Part shown: in pieces, positions 10,404 through 21,014 of the stretch
Layout: each line of letters opens with the position of its first letter
Position numbering within the stretch: the stretch's first letter is position 1
Source of the DNA: Tomocerus qinae
Taxonomy: Eukaryota > Arthropoda > Collembola > Entomobryomorpha > Tomoceridae
Length of the DNA: 64,000 nucleotides
NCBI GenBank assembly: GCA_020055645.1
Contig: CM034546.1
Span: forward strand, 7,812,001 to 7,876,000
Direction of reading: 5' to 3'
Made by a program: the position numbers and the translations under genes
Notes under the pieces: generated by a model
The model's database searches: none
Told to the model about the DNA's origin: nothing
The model's input: the letters and a program-made list of their open reading frames with translations, nothing else

Positions 10404-12356
10404 TTAAAATATCTTACGCAATTCTGAGACATCTATTGCAACTGGAGAAACACGATTTGGAATTTTCGTAGTAACCATCTTTAGTTTTTTTAAAAACCTT
10501 AAGACGTGTACTTGTAGATCATAATGCCACATCCTTTCTACGAACAGCGTTAAGAAGGACCCAATTAAGATGTATCCACAGACAAAGAAAATTGTATGAA
10601 TTTTCATCGAAAGACTAATGGCCACTGTACGAGACTCTTGATTCTTTAGTTGTGAATGGAATATTATAAACTTAAAATAATATAAAAATTCGTATCGTTG
10701 CATAAAATATTTTAAGAAGCCTCCTTCTTGCATAGTCTGAAAATATGAATGAAATTTGTAACGGTAGCAATTTCTGAATGTATAAGAAACAGGAACAGCA
10801 AGATCTGTTTCTTTTACTGTCATGCAAACTCCATCAGAAAATATTACAGAAGGGATTAAAGGAACGATGTATTCACTTCCCTCTTTATCGATTACGGCAA
10901 ATATTTTCAATAAAAAGTTGGTCACCAACTTCCAAGTAAATTTCTGTAATCCCATTTTTCTGTCATTAAGAGATGCATCGGTTTCCCAATCGATTCTGTA
11001 AACACTTTTATTGTATCTATCCAGAATTTTATATTTCTCAAAATATTCGGGTCTCTCTTGGTTCAATTCCTGAATGATGTCTTTCTGCAATAACATCCTG
11101 TATCCATTGTCGACGAGATCTTTAAAGTCCACAAATTGTTTTCTGTCTGGCGGTGCAATAATCTCGCTTGTTATCCACGTTTCATATTGAGTAGCAATTA
11201 AAAATCCCATGGATACAATTACCAAGTACAAAATGTTTCTGTTCCCTTTATTGGAAACATCCTGGTTTAAAAGAACAGCTATTGTGGATACGAAAATTAA
11301 TTGTATTTTCTGGTATAAAGAAGTAATTCTGAAGCTCAAAACATAAAATGAAATCGGGATTAGCGAGATTAGCAGCCACCAGCAGTAATCATCAAAAGTA
11401 TTTTGAATCAGAACTGTCAAAGGAGTGTCGAGAAAATGAGGATTGGCTTCACAGTAAAACGGAATCAGCTCATTAAAGTATTCAATGAAAACAGTTTCAT
11501 ACCAGTCTATGTTATAAGTCGCCACTTTATCCCCAAACATTTCAATTCCTCCAAATAGTTTATGTTCTTTTACATATTCCTTTCCCCTTGCATATATTGC
11601 AGTGAAGTTTAACCTCTCAGCCATCAACTCAACAGCTCTCACTGAATTTCGACAAATACTATATCCCATTTTAATCCTCGTGTAAATTGATTTCCGGCAT
11701 ATTGGCATTTTCCCAGGACCACTGAACGAAAAGAAGCCGTAATAACCACCAATCTCAATGCCATGTAGGTTGCCATTTAAAGTAATCCAAATCTTTTCCC
11801 AGTCTTCCTCGGAAAATCTGTCTTTGATACGATAAAGGGATAAATTCTCACTTTCTGAATTGTAGAGAATTGGAGCGTAAACTGAATATTTCTTCTCTCC
11901 TCTCATTGCAAATATGAAGAAAGGAGCCACCAAATCTATAATAAGTCTTGATTGCCATTCTGGATTCATCCACTTTAATTCATCTTTGATGACAATTATA
12001 AATCTTGAATCCCGACGATTTATTTCTTTTCCGAAGTATAAAACCAGATTTGTCAAAGTTGAGTATGGGTCCATTAGAATATTTACACTGCACAAATTTC
12101 TTGACAGATCCCGTGGAATATCCCAATGACGACCGAAAAGAGTTATGTTATAATTGGATGTGGCTAAGGTCCAGGGTTGGCCATTATTGTTAGACAGTAT
12201 AAAATCTGTCTGCCACTCGGATTGGTCAAACGTGACCATGTTAAAATCACAATTACTATAAAATGACAAACTTTGAAAACATTGGACATTGTTGTTAACA
12301 ATTGCAGTTAATAAAAATTGGATAACGTGGATCATAAAATATCTTTCCATATGCAT
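10404..12356 (-). CDS. Divergent ionotropic receptor (IR), unit 2 copy
   Basis: 650 residues, single exon, ATG at 12,356 (a second Met lies two codons later). Same architecture as the unit 1 IR: signal peptide ending near NNVQC, extracellular region, M1 after QNTFDDYCWWLL, M3 followed by WITSEIIAPPD, and M4 near HTIFFVCGYILIGSF. The proteins are close paralogues. Differences concentrate in the amino-terminal ligand-binding portion (about residues 125-245), around residues 548-565 and at the extreme C-terminus, which fits divergence in ligand specificity. No frameshift or stop is seen, so this is a probable functional chemosensory channel subunit. Confidence 0.85.
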   Translation of the reverse strand: MHMERYFMIHVIQFLLTAIVNNNVQCFQSLSFYSNCDFNMVTFDQSEWQTDFILSNNNGQPWTLATSNYNITLFGRHWDIPRDLSRNLCSVNILMDPYSTLTNLVLYFGKEINRRDSRFIIVIKDELKWMNPEWQSRLIIDLVAPFFIFAMRGEKKYSVYAPILYNSESENLSLYRIKDRFSEEDWEKIWITLNGNLHGIEIGGYYGFFSFSGPGKMPICRKSIYTRIKMGYSICRNSVRAVELMAERLNFTAIYARGKEYVKEHKLFGGIEMFGDKVATYNIDWYETVFIEYFNELIPFYCEANPHFLDTPLTVLIQNTFDDYCWWLLISLIPISFYVLSFRITSLYQKIQLIFVSTIAVLLNQDVSNKGNRNILYLVIVSMGFLIATQYETWITSEIIAPPDRKQFVDFKDLVDNGYRMLLQKDIIQELNQERPEYFEKYKILDRYNKSVYRIDWETDASLNDRKMGLQKFTWKLVTNFLLKIFAVIDKEGSEYIVPLIPSVIFSDGVCMTVKETDLAVPVSYTFRNCYRYKFHSYFQTMQEGGFLKYFMQRYEFLYYFKFIIFHSQLKNQESRTVAISLSMKIHTIFFVCGYILIGSFLTLFVERMWHYDLQVHVLRFLKKLKMVTTKIPNRVSPVAIDVSELRKIF

Positions 12357-13120
12357 TTTGTTAAATTCAAAGCTCAGCCTATCTAAAAAATTATTTTACT
12401 ATTTATAAGTAGTAACTGTCGCAGTACTACCACAAATGTGGAATAGTCTACCTTTATTACACCTTTCTCTGTAGAATTGGTTCACAAAATAACAATGGAT
12501 ATAATTATAGCTTAGTTCATCGTAAAAATTAGTTTGTAGGCTAAACGTCATGAAGCTACATGAAAGATCAAATGTTGGCACAAATAAACTTCTCAATTGT
12601 TTAGTCGAACTTGAAAATGCCAAATATGAGATCAACTAGTCGGCTCGGAAAGTTCTTGATATTATAGTATATGAAATGTTAACTGTAGATATTTGAATCA
12701 TGACTCACCAAACAAATCATGCCCTGAAGCACCTACACATAACTTTTAGCAATTTCCTTCTAGTCTTTTCTGAAGTAAGTCATTTATTTATTTTTATTCA
12801 GATTTGTATGTGACTGATGTTTTGTTAATAAATGAATACATTTGTTAACCCACCGTATTAACAATACTCGTATAGACTTTTAAAAATCAGAGCAGAATCC
12901 AGATTCATAAAATGTTAAAATTTAGAACTCTCGATTTTTAATATTAAATCTGATCACTTGGTCAAACTTATCCAAAATGATGGAACTACTGCCATACTAA
13001 TTAAAAGTAGGAATTTCTGCAGGGATGGTTTCGTGCTGTCATTTTCTCTTTCCTATAAGCCATGGTCCTATCAAATATTTAAGCATGTTTTGGTCGTCAC
13101 TGAGAGACCAAGAACTTTGC

Positions 13121-13128
13121 TGACGTCA
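13121..13128. promoter_or_regulatory. CRE/MARE-like TGACGTCA, unit 2 proximal site
   Basis: Conserved equivalent of the 5144 site (context CTTTGCTGACGTCAATC), about 765 bp upstream of the unit 2 IR start. Confidence 0.35.
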
Positions 13129-13839
13129 ATCTATTTTTCTTGGCACTCCACTTTCCAACATTGTAATGTAATGATGATTCGTGTGAAGTGAATATACAGT
13201 AGAATATAAAATATCACTTTATATCAGTGACACTAGAATAACGAATATTAGGTCTATTCACTGTGTTTTGCAGTAGGTAAAATAAAAGATATTAAGTATA
13301 GGTTACACAAGCATACTCGGTTGGACAAGAAAGTTGACAACACACACAATTTAACGAAATTGGCATTAACAGCCTATTTTCCTACCTCCGAGGATTTTTA
13401 ATTATTACAACGATGGCAGAAATAGTAAAAATGGTTTTTAATTTGTGTATAAAAAATAGTGGAGGTATAAAGTTTGCTGAAATTAATTGGCTATAGAAGC
13501 ATTGAAAATCTAATATTTAAGGTGTGTAAAGGTATGCCATATTAAAAATGTTGAAAAGGGGGGAGAAATTGAAAATAATGATAAATCCAGCCCAACCACA
13601 CAAGTCCGCCGATAAATTATTATTTTTTATGTATTATGTGATGTATGAAAATATAAAGAAGTTATTCTTGACGCAATAAGGAACCTTTTCGTCTCAAACC
13701 AAACAACCTTTTCCTTTAGCATTAGTAATACAACAGGGAATGCATTGGTCTGACATATTCCTTTGTATTTAAGCTCTATTAAAAATTTATTGGTGTTCTG
13801 GCCCAGCTCAATACGTCTCTGGGAAGCCAAGGTCTATGC

Positions 13840-13847
13840 TGACGTCA
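13840..13847. promoter_or_regulatory. CRE/MARE-like TGACGTCA, unit 2 distal site
   Basis: Equivalent of the 6319 site (context CTATGCTGACGTCAAACC). Retained although the surrounding noncoding DNA has diverged. Confidence 0.3.
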
Positions 13848-15545
13848 AACCATAACTCTCTACCTTAATCAGCATCGATTATTGGTGCTAGACAAAGGAG
13901 CTGAGCAAAAACTGGAAAGGAATAAAGTTAAAATAAAATGCACCTATTAAATCAATACAAGAATATAATGCAGTAAATGCTATCACAAATGTTCATCAAA
14001 TATATTGTAACTTTTATTTTAGGCTAGCATCTGACATCGGCATTTCGGCATCATGATAATTAAAACGTTTGACAAAACATATTATTACTAAATGGTGGAA
14101 TTGGAATCAAAGTTGAGCAGTTAGATTTTGTACGAGGAATAGAAAAGGCAAATTTTGTTTCATTAAGTCATCTTTAATTCCAGATTTTTCATGCAGGCAT
14201 AATATCTGCGTAAGTAATGCAGATTAGTTTATGATGGCTGCTGCTCTTTAAGGAGGATTAGAGCTTGTAAGAATATTTATCTGCTATGTCTCTACTGGTG
14301 TAACATTCCTCGTATCTTTTCAGTTGGCACGAATATCACAGCTTTGACTTTTACTTTCCGTGTTGGAACCGTCAAATAAAATCTTGTGTGAATATCCGCA
14401 CAATTTAGATTTTTACATGATCGTCTTTAAGATCAACTAAGACCAATTACGATTTTATGGTTGCCTTTGTCCATAGCCTTCGGATTGTGTCGATGGGATC
14501 CAATCGATTCCAAAAAAGGCATTTTTAGATATAATTTTCAGTTTTCTGTCCCAAGATAAAGCATCAAGTTTATTCAATAATTCTGCGTTCGTTTAAATCG
14601 TTTTTAAACTTGTAAAACGAAGCACTCAACCATTCTTAGAATCACTTTAACAGACTTTTCATTAAAATGGGAGGTCCATTTTTTATCTCTTTGCAGGTTT
14701 GGAAATTTAGGTAAAACCATCAATATAGTTCAAAAAATGACTACCTCCAATTTTGCTGAAAATGGGTGGGTAATCACTATTACGATTGTAGGAAAGGCTG
14801 TGAAACTCCCGTTTAGAGATTAGTTGCCAGAAAAAATCCAGAAACAAACGGGTAGATTCTCCCGCTTTTATTTTTAGTGATATTTATCAAAGTAGTTTAT
14901 CAAAGAACCCCATAACGACAAGTAACATTTATCAAAGTACTTTAATTAGTGTAACTTTAAGCAGCCAGTCTACTGGTGTTAACCATTTTGTTGTACTACT
15001 TCCGGTTCCTGCGGTACAGGGGTCTAAAACTATTTTTTCCCCTGTAGAGATTGGTCTCGTCAACTAAATTTTTTAAGTGCCTTTTCCAAGTTGAAATTAT
15101 TTAGAATTTAAGACATTACCTGAAACAATATCTTATTCGGAGGATATTTAATATCCAGAATATATTACCTGATATATGAAAATTATTAGTTGCATGTTTC
15201 ACAGCTTATTCTTTATCACAATGTTTTATTATTCAATCATTCTTTAAGGGTGGGGGTAAAAGGGGTCATAGAAAAAGTCATTTTGTCCATAAAATAAAGT
15301 CTTTTGGGCCAGAGTACAAGGGACCATAACAAGAGGTACTGAGGGCAATAGGAAAAGTCTTCCATCCCATAGAAGGAGTACATTGTTCCATAGATATGTT
15401 AACTTGAATAAATCAAAGAAATGACTACGTATATACAAAATAAACATACCTTCATGCAATCTGTATACAAAAATACTAGATAAGCTTGAGATAATATGGA
15501 AATGAATACCCTAATGCATTGCTTGCTTTACGTCAATTTCAGGGC

Positions 15546-15636
15546 AATTAATGTTTTCAATAATGTACCCCAACGCATACCTCTGTACTTAGTACATAGA
15601 GGCATGCGTTGGGGTACATTATCGAAAACATTAATT
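15546..15636. mobile_element. Miniature hairpin element related to the 55-58 kb foldback
   Basis: Nearly perfect 91-bp palindrome: AATTAATGTTTTCAATAATG, then TACCCCAACGCAT, inverted at the right with only a few mismatches. Its end closely resembles the end of the large foldback element (AATTAAGGTTTTTAATTATG, then TACCCCAATGCAT). It is nested within the MULE. A possible flanking repeat TTTCAG is present, but the exact duplication is unclear. Confidence 0.7.
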
Positions 15637-15756
15637 TCAGTTGCAAAGTGTGCTTAAAATGGCTTCCCAACTAATTTATCATTCTAGTAATTCTGACAGA
15701 GATTTTGGATCAGAATCAGAAATTGAAAATATTGTTAAAAAACTGACAGTTGGAAA

Positions 15757-16014
15757 TTGTTGAAAACTTATACCACTGAAAATGAAGCTTTATTAGACGT
15801 TAAAAATATCTTCTCGAAAGATGTATACAGACGTTCTTTATGTACATGTCCCATTTTTCACAAAAGTTATATATTTAAACATATCATTGGAATCGCCACC
15901 ATACATAAGTTATTCACAATTCCACCGAAAGCCAAAAACATACGTATTGCAATTAAGAGGAAAACTGGGAGACCACCACCACTAGAACCATCAAAAGCTC
16001 TGGTTAATGCGTAA
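15757..16014 (+). pseudogene. Relic of a MULE transposase C-terminus (SWIM-like zinc finger)
   Basis: An open stretch of about 85 codons with no good start. It contains CTCPIFHKSYIFKHIIG, a SWIM-type CxC...xH pattern in which the third cysteine is replaced (by Phe or a neighbour). Next come PPKAKNIR and a KRKTGRPP basic tail, as seen after the SWIM domain in MULE transposases carrying FLYWCH or SWIM fingers. The catalytic DDE domain is missing, so it cannot encode an active transposase. Confidence 0.6.
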
Positions 16015-16316
16015 ATTTCATAAATTCATTTTCAATTTCATGATATAACTGCTCATTTCTGGACATATTATTACTGATTCTCAATTTTAATTTTCATATT
16101 GTTATAATTTTGACTAAATAAAATTCTTTTACTGTTTATGTAATTTAGTACTCGTTTTATGGCTTTTAGTACTTCGTAGTGCCCCATATACTTTTTCTAT
16201 GGCTCTTTAGACCCGGGACAAAATGACCTCTTTTTAGGGACAAAATGACCTCTTTTTAGGGACAAAATGACTTCTTTTATGGTCCCATAAACCTTTACCC
16301 ATTCTTTAACATTTAT

Positions 16317-18950
16317 TTATTTTGGTTTCGATGTCGGTTTGTAACCAGTTTTTGCCCACATTTCAGGATGAGCATGTAAACAACCATAACGGTCATCTCG
16401 ACAGCTGCCATCGTCACATGTGTTGTAATCATTTCCACATTTTGCATAGGGGTCTACATTTAATAAATAAAGACAAAATTAATGCAATAGTAGTAATACA
16501 TAATCTAATATTATATTATTCGTTACAGTCTACCCATATTTTTTTCACACAAGTATTTTTCTTGTGTTTAAAAGTGGAAGTGTGTGGAAGCAAAGCCGAA
16601 CCGTAAGGATAGGGGGGTATGTTTAGTCCTGAAGCGGTTGGGGACATTCATGGGCTACACTAAAATTATTTTGAGCACCATGCGTAATTTTTCCCTTAAC
16701 TTTCATTGAAATTAATTCGCTTCTTAAAATTGTGTACAATTTAAAACGTGGTAATATAAGCGTCCTCTAGCTATAGCAATGTATTTCCTCCACTATTCTC
16801 GGTGAAACCAATTCAGTATAATATACGCGTAGTATAGAACTCCAAAACTTTATGGGGCCACACGCGTGTGCACACGTGAGGCATACTACGTCTTAACATA
16901 TTAGATAGGAAGTAGCGTGGTTCTATGTGTTGAAACTTCAGAAGAATATCGATGGCTGAATGAATACAAGAATAATTGTGCATTTTGACAAATTGCTTTT
17001 TGAAAAATTATTCGTCAGATCAATTATAGTTTGAACAAATTAAATGTATGCTTACATACTTAAGTAATGAAAATTCTTCGCTATACTTACTATGTCTATA
17101 TTCTCCCTGTCCTCCACCGCCAAAGAAAAAGAAACCTATTGTGATGAAAATAGATTAGTGGCATTAACAATTAAAATAAAACCAAATAGGATATTATTCA
17201 TTTTATTTATGCCTTACGTTTTGCTCTTGTGGCATCTTCTTTTGACCTGATGAACATCTGGCGAAAAATCAGTATAATATTGATTAATTTATATTCTAAT
17301 ATTAAAAACATTCATCATTGAAATCTAATCTAAACAACTAAAGTCTGTTGGATCGCAGGAGATTGGTATGGCCCCGAAATTTGATCAAGGTGACACACCA
17401 AATTTTTTAATGGAATCTGAACCGATTTACGATTAAAATTTTTACAATTTTAAACATTATTCATAAAAACATTGCATCGCCGTTAGATCCAACTTAACTC
17501 CCCTCGAATAACACACTTGCTAATTTTTAAAGTTTTGTAAAGGACTTACGGTTTTATCAGATGGAGAAATGGCGTCATCCTAAAATAGAAAGACCGGGTT
17601 ATCGTTTTACGTAAATTAATATTGTTTCACAATAGTTTGCGACATCTAAGCAATTAAGTTGAATGAATTGGAGCCGTTTTCCACGTTGGACATTACGCAA
17701 CATCTAATTCTTAATCGATCGGTTCCCGGATATATGTGCCAAAGGTCAAATGTGCCAATTATTATTTTCAGAGATTTTGAGAAGTGCCAAAAACAAAAGT
17801 GCCAATGAAATTAAATGCCAATACAAGTTTAATCAGTCATTTTTAAGTCTCATGTTATGTACGAGGGTATTACGCTGAAAATTATAATCGTATGTGAGTT
17901 TAAACCTTTCATCCTTGATTATTCCGTCCCACAAAATGCGTACATGCTTTTAAATAATCGATATTAGGTTTTGTGAAATACTGTGCAACCTGAAAAGAAA
18001 TCTTTTCATCAAGCTCCCTGTACTTTTTCTTTTGAGGTGGTGCCATTCCGCTGTTAAAGTAATAAACGATCATAAGCGAACAGTTGCTTTGTTCGCTTTG
18101 GAAATGGGACAACAACATCCAAATTGATGGATGCGGTTTATCCACTCTATAATTAAAACCATGATGCCAACCTTCCAAGGAATTTGTTGTTCTTGGTACA
18201 TTTTCTTGTACACGTTTGTAAACCGACCACATTGTTGGGGGGAAAAGAGGATTTTTGTAACGTCCCACATATGTTTTTTCAAAATATATGGAAGATATAT
18301 AGATATATAAATGGAAGATATTTGTTCCCTAAGCTAGGACTTTAGCTTATCTGCTTAGCGTTTACATATCAGCGTATTCAAATTACACAAGTCTTGATAG
18401 ATCTTAGTTCGTTAGCCTTCCATTTACTATACATAGAATGGATGATCTATGCTAGGAAAGCATAAATATTTTAGTATAGATCATTTTGGGATTTTGGCAT
18501 TAAATGCTTTGGCACAAAAGTTTTTGGCACTTTTGAAATTGACACTTATGGACATTGACAGTGCCAATTGGCACTTTTATTTTGGCACTTATATCCGGAC
18601 ACCAATCGATCATTGTTCAGATCAAAATATTATTTTTATAAGTGACATTTGTTGAAAATTACCTTAATGTCTCTTTCAATCCGTACCAGAGACGGTTTGG
18701 AGTCAGTGAAGAAGGACGGCATTCTTTGGCCATCCTCAATATTCTGACTGGTAATTAAAGTGTCTATTGTTTCACCTTCTATTCCTATACCATTATAAGT
18801 TAAAGATGTGTTAACAATATTATCTCCAAGTCAATAATTTGTTGGAGTTATTATAAAATACTATTATAAAATAGTGTTTGGAATATTTATAAATGTAGAG
18901 GTCTTACCAATGCTCAGAATTAAAAATATTTGTATCATCAAACATATCAT
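16317..18950 (-). CDS. Six-exon gene for a small secreted cysteine-containing protein (138 aa)
   Basis: Not a known family to me; reconstructed from splice sites. Exons: 18,950-18,908, 18,784-18,663, 17,579-17,550, 17,257-17,218, 17,135-17,091, 16,453-16,317. Donors are GTAAGA, GTAATT, GTAAGT, GTAAGG and GTAAGT; every acceptor ends in AG. The exon phases (1, 0, 0, 1, 1) join without a break to a TAA at 16,317, which is strong evidence for a real gene. The product starts with a signal peptide (MICLMIQIFLILSIG). An acidic, hydrophilic stretch follows, then a dibasic site before a FFFFGGGG run (AKRFFFFGGGGQGEY), and a C-terminal module with four closely spaced Cys (CGNDYNTCDDGSCRDDRYGC). It may be a processed peptide or an extracellular cysteine-rich protein; function unknown. 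A MULE lies in intron 2, and another begins 8 bp after the stop. Confidence 0.75.
17721..18603 (-). mobile_element. MULE remnant within intron 2 of the secreted-protein gene
   Basis: 883 bp flanked by an 8-bp duplication AATCGATC (17,713-17,720 and 18,604-18,611). The terminal inverted repeats are GGTTCCCGGATATATGTGCC and, from the other end, GGTGTCCGGATATAAGTGCC. Each continues into clustered GTGCCAA motifs. It carries a fragment of transposase coding on the minus strand. It adds most of the length of intron 2 but leaves that intron's splice sites intact. Confidence 0.85.
17909..18268 (-). pseudogene. MULE transposase fragment
   Basis: 119 codons containing FPPTMWSVYKRVQENVPRTT followed by NSLEGWHHGFN. 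This is the 'TNN-x-EGWH-x-FN' signature from the C-terminal helical part of Mutator-like transposases often paired with FLYWCH fingers. The DDE catalytic region and the N-terminal zinc finger are absent, so it is an internal-deletion derivative mobilised only in trans. Confidence 0.7.
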
Positions 18951-20396
18951 GATTTGCCTATTTCTTAAGTATTTAGCACAAAAACTGATGGTAGGTAAAT
19001 TAACCTTCGTTTCGAAACTCGAATATTAATTTCTGAAGCAAAACTCCAATTTAAGTGAATGCACACTCACACTTCCTAGTTTTATTATTAACCATAAATC
19101 AAATGGTAAACATTTAAAACTATTTTGTTTCAACAAACGTTTACTCTACAAGTTCGCCAAAAAGTCAACAGCCGCATAAAAAATCTGGGACAGTGTTTCG
19201 ATTAAGTCAATATTGTAAAAAAGGTAGCCGTCGCTCTTAAAATTGATTATATTTTTCAGTAATTTTTGAGTGACTCGGTTAAGCAATTGCAAATATTACC
19301 CTTATTGGTTACTATAAGAATTTAACATATATTTATAGCTAACCGATTACATCCCATTGGGTCGTTTCTGTTTATATACTGTTTATAATAGTTTTATATT
19401 ATTTTATTGGAATAAGAATCGTATGATTTCAATTTCAATGTTGACAATATCATTATATGCTAAAAAAGAACCTTACAGATTTTTTGTATGATTTTTAAAT
19501 TAAATAGTCACCAAAATACATATAAGGGTATATTTTGCAAATTTGATATCCTATAGTTATAGTCCTCTGCAAAAACGTTTGTAGATAATAGTAGTTGCAC
19601 AATGACAGAACTGTTTATTTAAATACCTATTACCCAGGTATTATTCCCTTTGATATATTTTTTATTTAGTCCAAACAGTTAAATGCAGCAACCTCACCAT
19701 CGTTCTGGTTCATTGACCTCCTATTTTTTGATTAAATCTCCTATTACTCTTAATCATAAAATCGTAATAATATACGAATACGTAAATAGGGTGATAGAGC
19801 CGATTGACGTAAACGGTAACCGAATTACGTAAAAAATGGGCACTTGTCGTTAGTTGTTTATTTTAACTTCCCCTGTTGTGTCGCAAGATTTAACACCTTT
19901 GGAACGCGTTGTTACGTTGACGTAAGGGTTGGTTGGCCTAAATTTTTACATTTACTTCAGTGTACTTTCAACTCACTTGTTCTGTACGTAAGACTTAATA
20001 ATATTACGTCTTGTGTTATACGTCATCTGCGCTATCACTCCAATATACGTTTTGCCATCCACAATTTTGTGTGACAAAAAATGTTAATTTTATTCTTTAT
20101 TGGGATGTTTTTCGTCATTATAATGTTTAGTATATCATGTTAGTATTTATTTATTATTGGTATTTTGAAATCTTGACGGCTTAAACAATTGTAACAAAAT
20201 TTTGATTGATTTGTTCAATTTATAACAATAGCTTTTCAATTTCAAAAGTGCTTTTCTTAATCGTTATTGAAAATACCCGATACGTGATCTAGAATTAAAA
20301 CTTTACATTTTAGGAATAGAAATAGTAGAATAAATCCAAATTGTTTGCGACAGAAGCGACAAACAATTAAAATGGAGAACATTAAAATATAGGCGG
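18951..20396. other. Upstream region of the secreted-protein gene; one possible MITE, no gene
   Basis: No supported coding region. An imperfect inverted repeat (ACGTAAATAGGGTGATAG at about 19,781 and ACGTATATTGGAGTGATAG on the reverse strand near 20,050) bounds about 290 bp and could be a MITE. Its target duplication was not resolved. The gypsy element begins at 20,397. Confidence 0.35.
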
Positions 20397-20747
20397 TGTC
20401 AAGTTAAGTCTGGGACTTGGGATGATGCGACCTCAGATGATAGAGCTGGTACGGTTGCCTTTGGTCTGACCCTACAGATCTGTCTCGTGCCTACCCGGGT
20501 ACTAGTTATGCCAGTAAACCATCTCCCGAAAACGACCACCAGTCAAGAATAAGAATGACTTTATTTGTAGCTTCTCGTTCAAACTCCAATGGCACAATGA
20601 TAATAGCGGCTACTTCTCCGCTCCTTTTCTATCGAGTCTACTGCGGCTTGGGCAATCTCAGCCAGCACTTGCGTGTCGGTCTGCTATTGGCCAGGTCGCA
20701 GCAGAGCCGCTAGTTACATTTTATTCAAAACTCAAAGCCACATGACA
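20397..20747 (-). repeat. 3' LTR of the gypsy element
   Basis: 351 bp, TGTCAAG...CATGACA on the plus strand. It matches the 30,628-30,978 copy base for base as far as I could compare by eye. A weakly purine-rich stretch precedes it in element orientation. Confidence 0.97.
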
Positions 20748-21014
20748 TCACCTTATTCAAAAGACCGTCTGTTCCATCAGACTACAACTTAATGATATTT
20801 CCCAAAAACGCTTATCTTAAATGCAATACATCATAGTCCCAAAAGAATACCCTTCACACTTAACTATAACTCTAACAATTAACACAAATTAATTCTTTCA
20901 ACCCAAAAATAATATAGCATGGACAAATATGGTAACTTAACTATACACAAAATTAATTATATAATTCTCAAAAAATAATCAAAAGTCACACAGAGCAAAA
21001 CACAATCGTAGCAC

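Larger units (their letters stand above)
7920..15155. repeat. Segmental duplication unit 2
   Basis: Collinear with 1,745-7,625. It is longer because of private insertions at about 8638-9592 (unidentified) and 9968-10,358 (two MITEs). The tail (12,357-15,155) keeps the two TGACGTCA blocks, the ACAACGATGGCAGAAAT block at about 13,406 and the GGAGGATATTTAA end. That tail holds no coding region I can support. Confidence 0.8.
15248..16300. mobile_element. Non-autonomous Mutator-like (MULE) DNA transposon
   Basis: 1053 bp flanked by a perfect 9-bp target duplication ATTCTTTAA (15,239-15,247 and 16,301-16,309), the size typical of Mutator elements. The ends are related inverted repeats: GGGTGGGGGTAAAAGG at the left and GGGTAAAGGTTTATGG on the reverse strand of the right end. 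Both are followed by AAGTCATTTTGTCC, which recurs three times at the right end. It carries a decayed transposase tail (15,757-16,014) and a nested hairpin MITE (15,546-15,636). The right end lies 8 bp from the stop codon of the neighbouring gene, so it interrupts that gene's 3' UTR. Confidence 0.85.

Noticed and set aside
16322-16606. Plus-strand ORF of 94 codons
   Set aside because: Antisense shadow of the last exon of the secreted-protein gene, which has matching splice phases on the minus strand.
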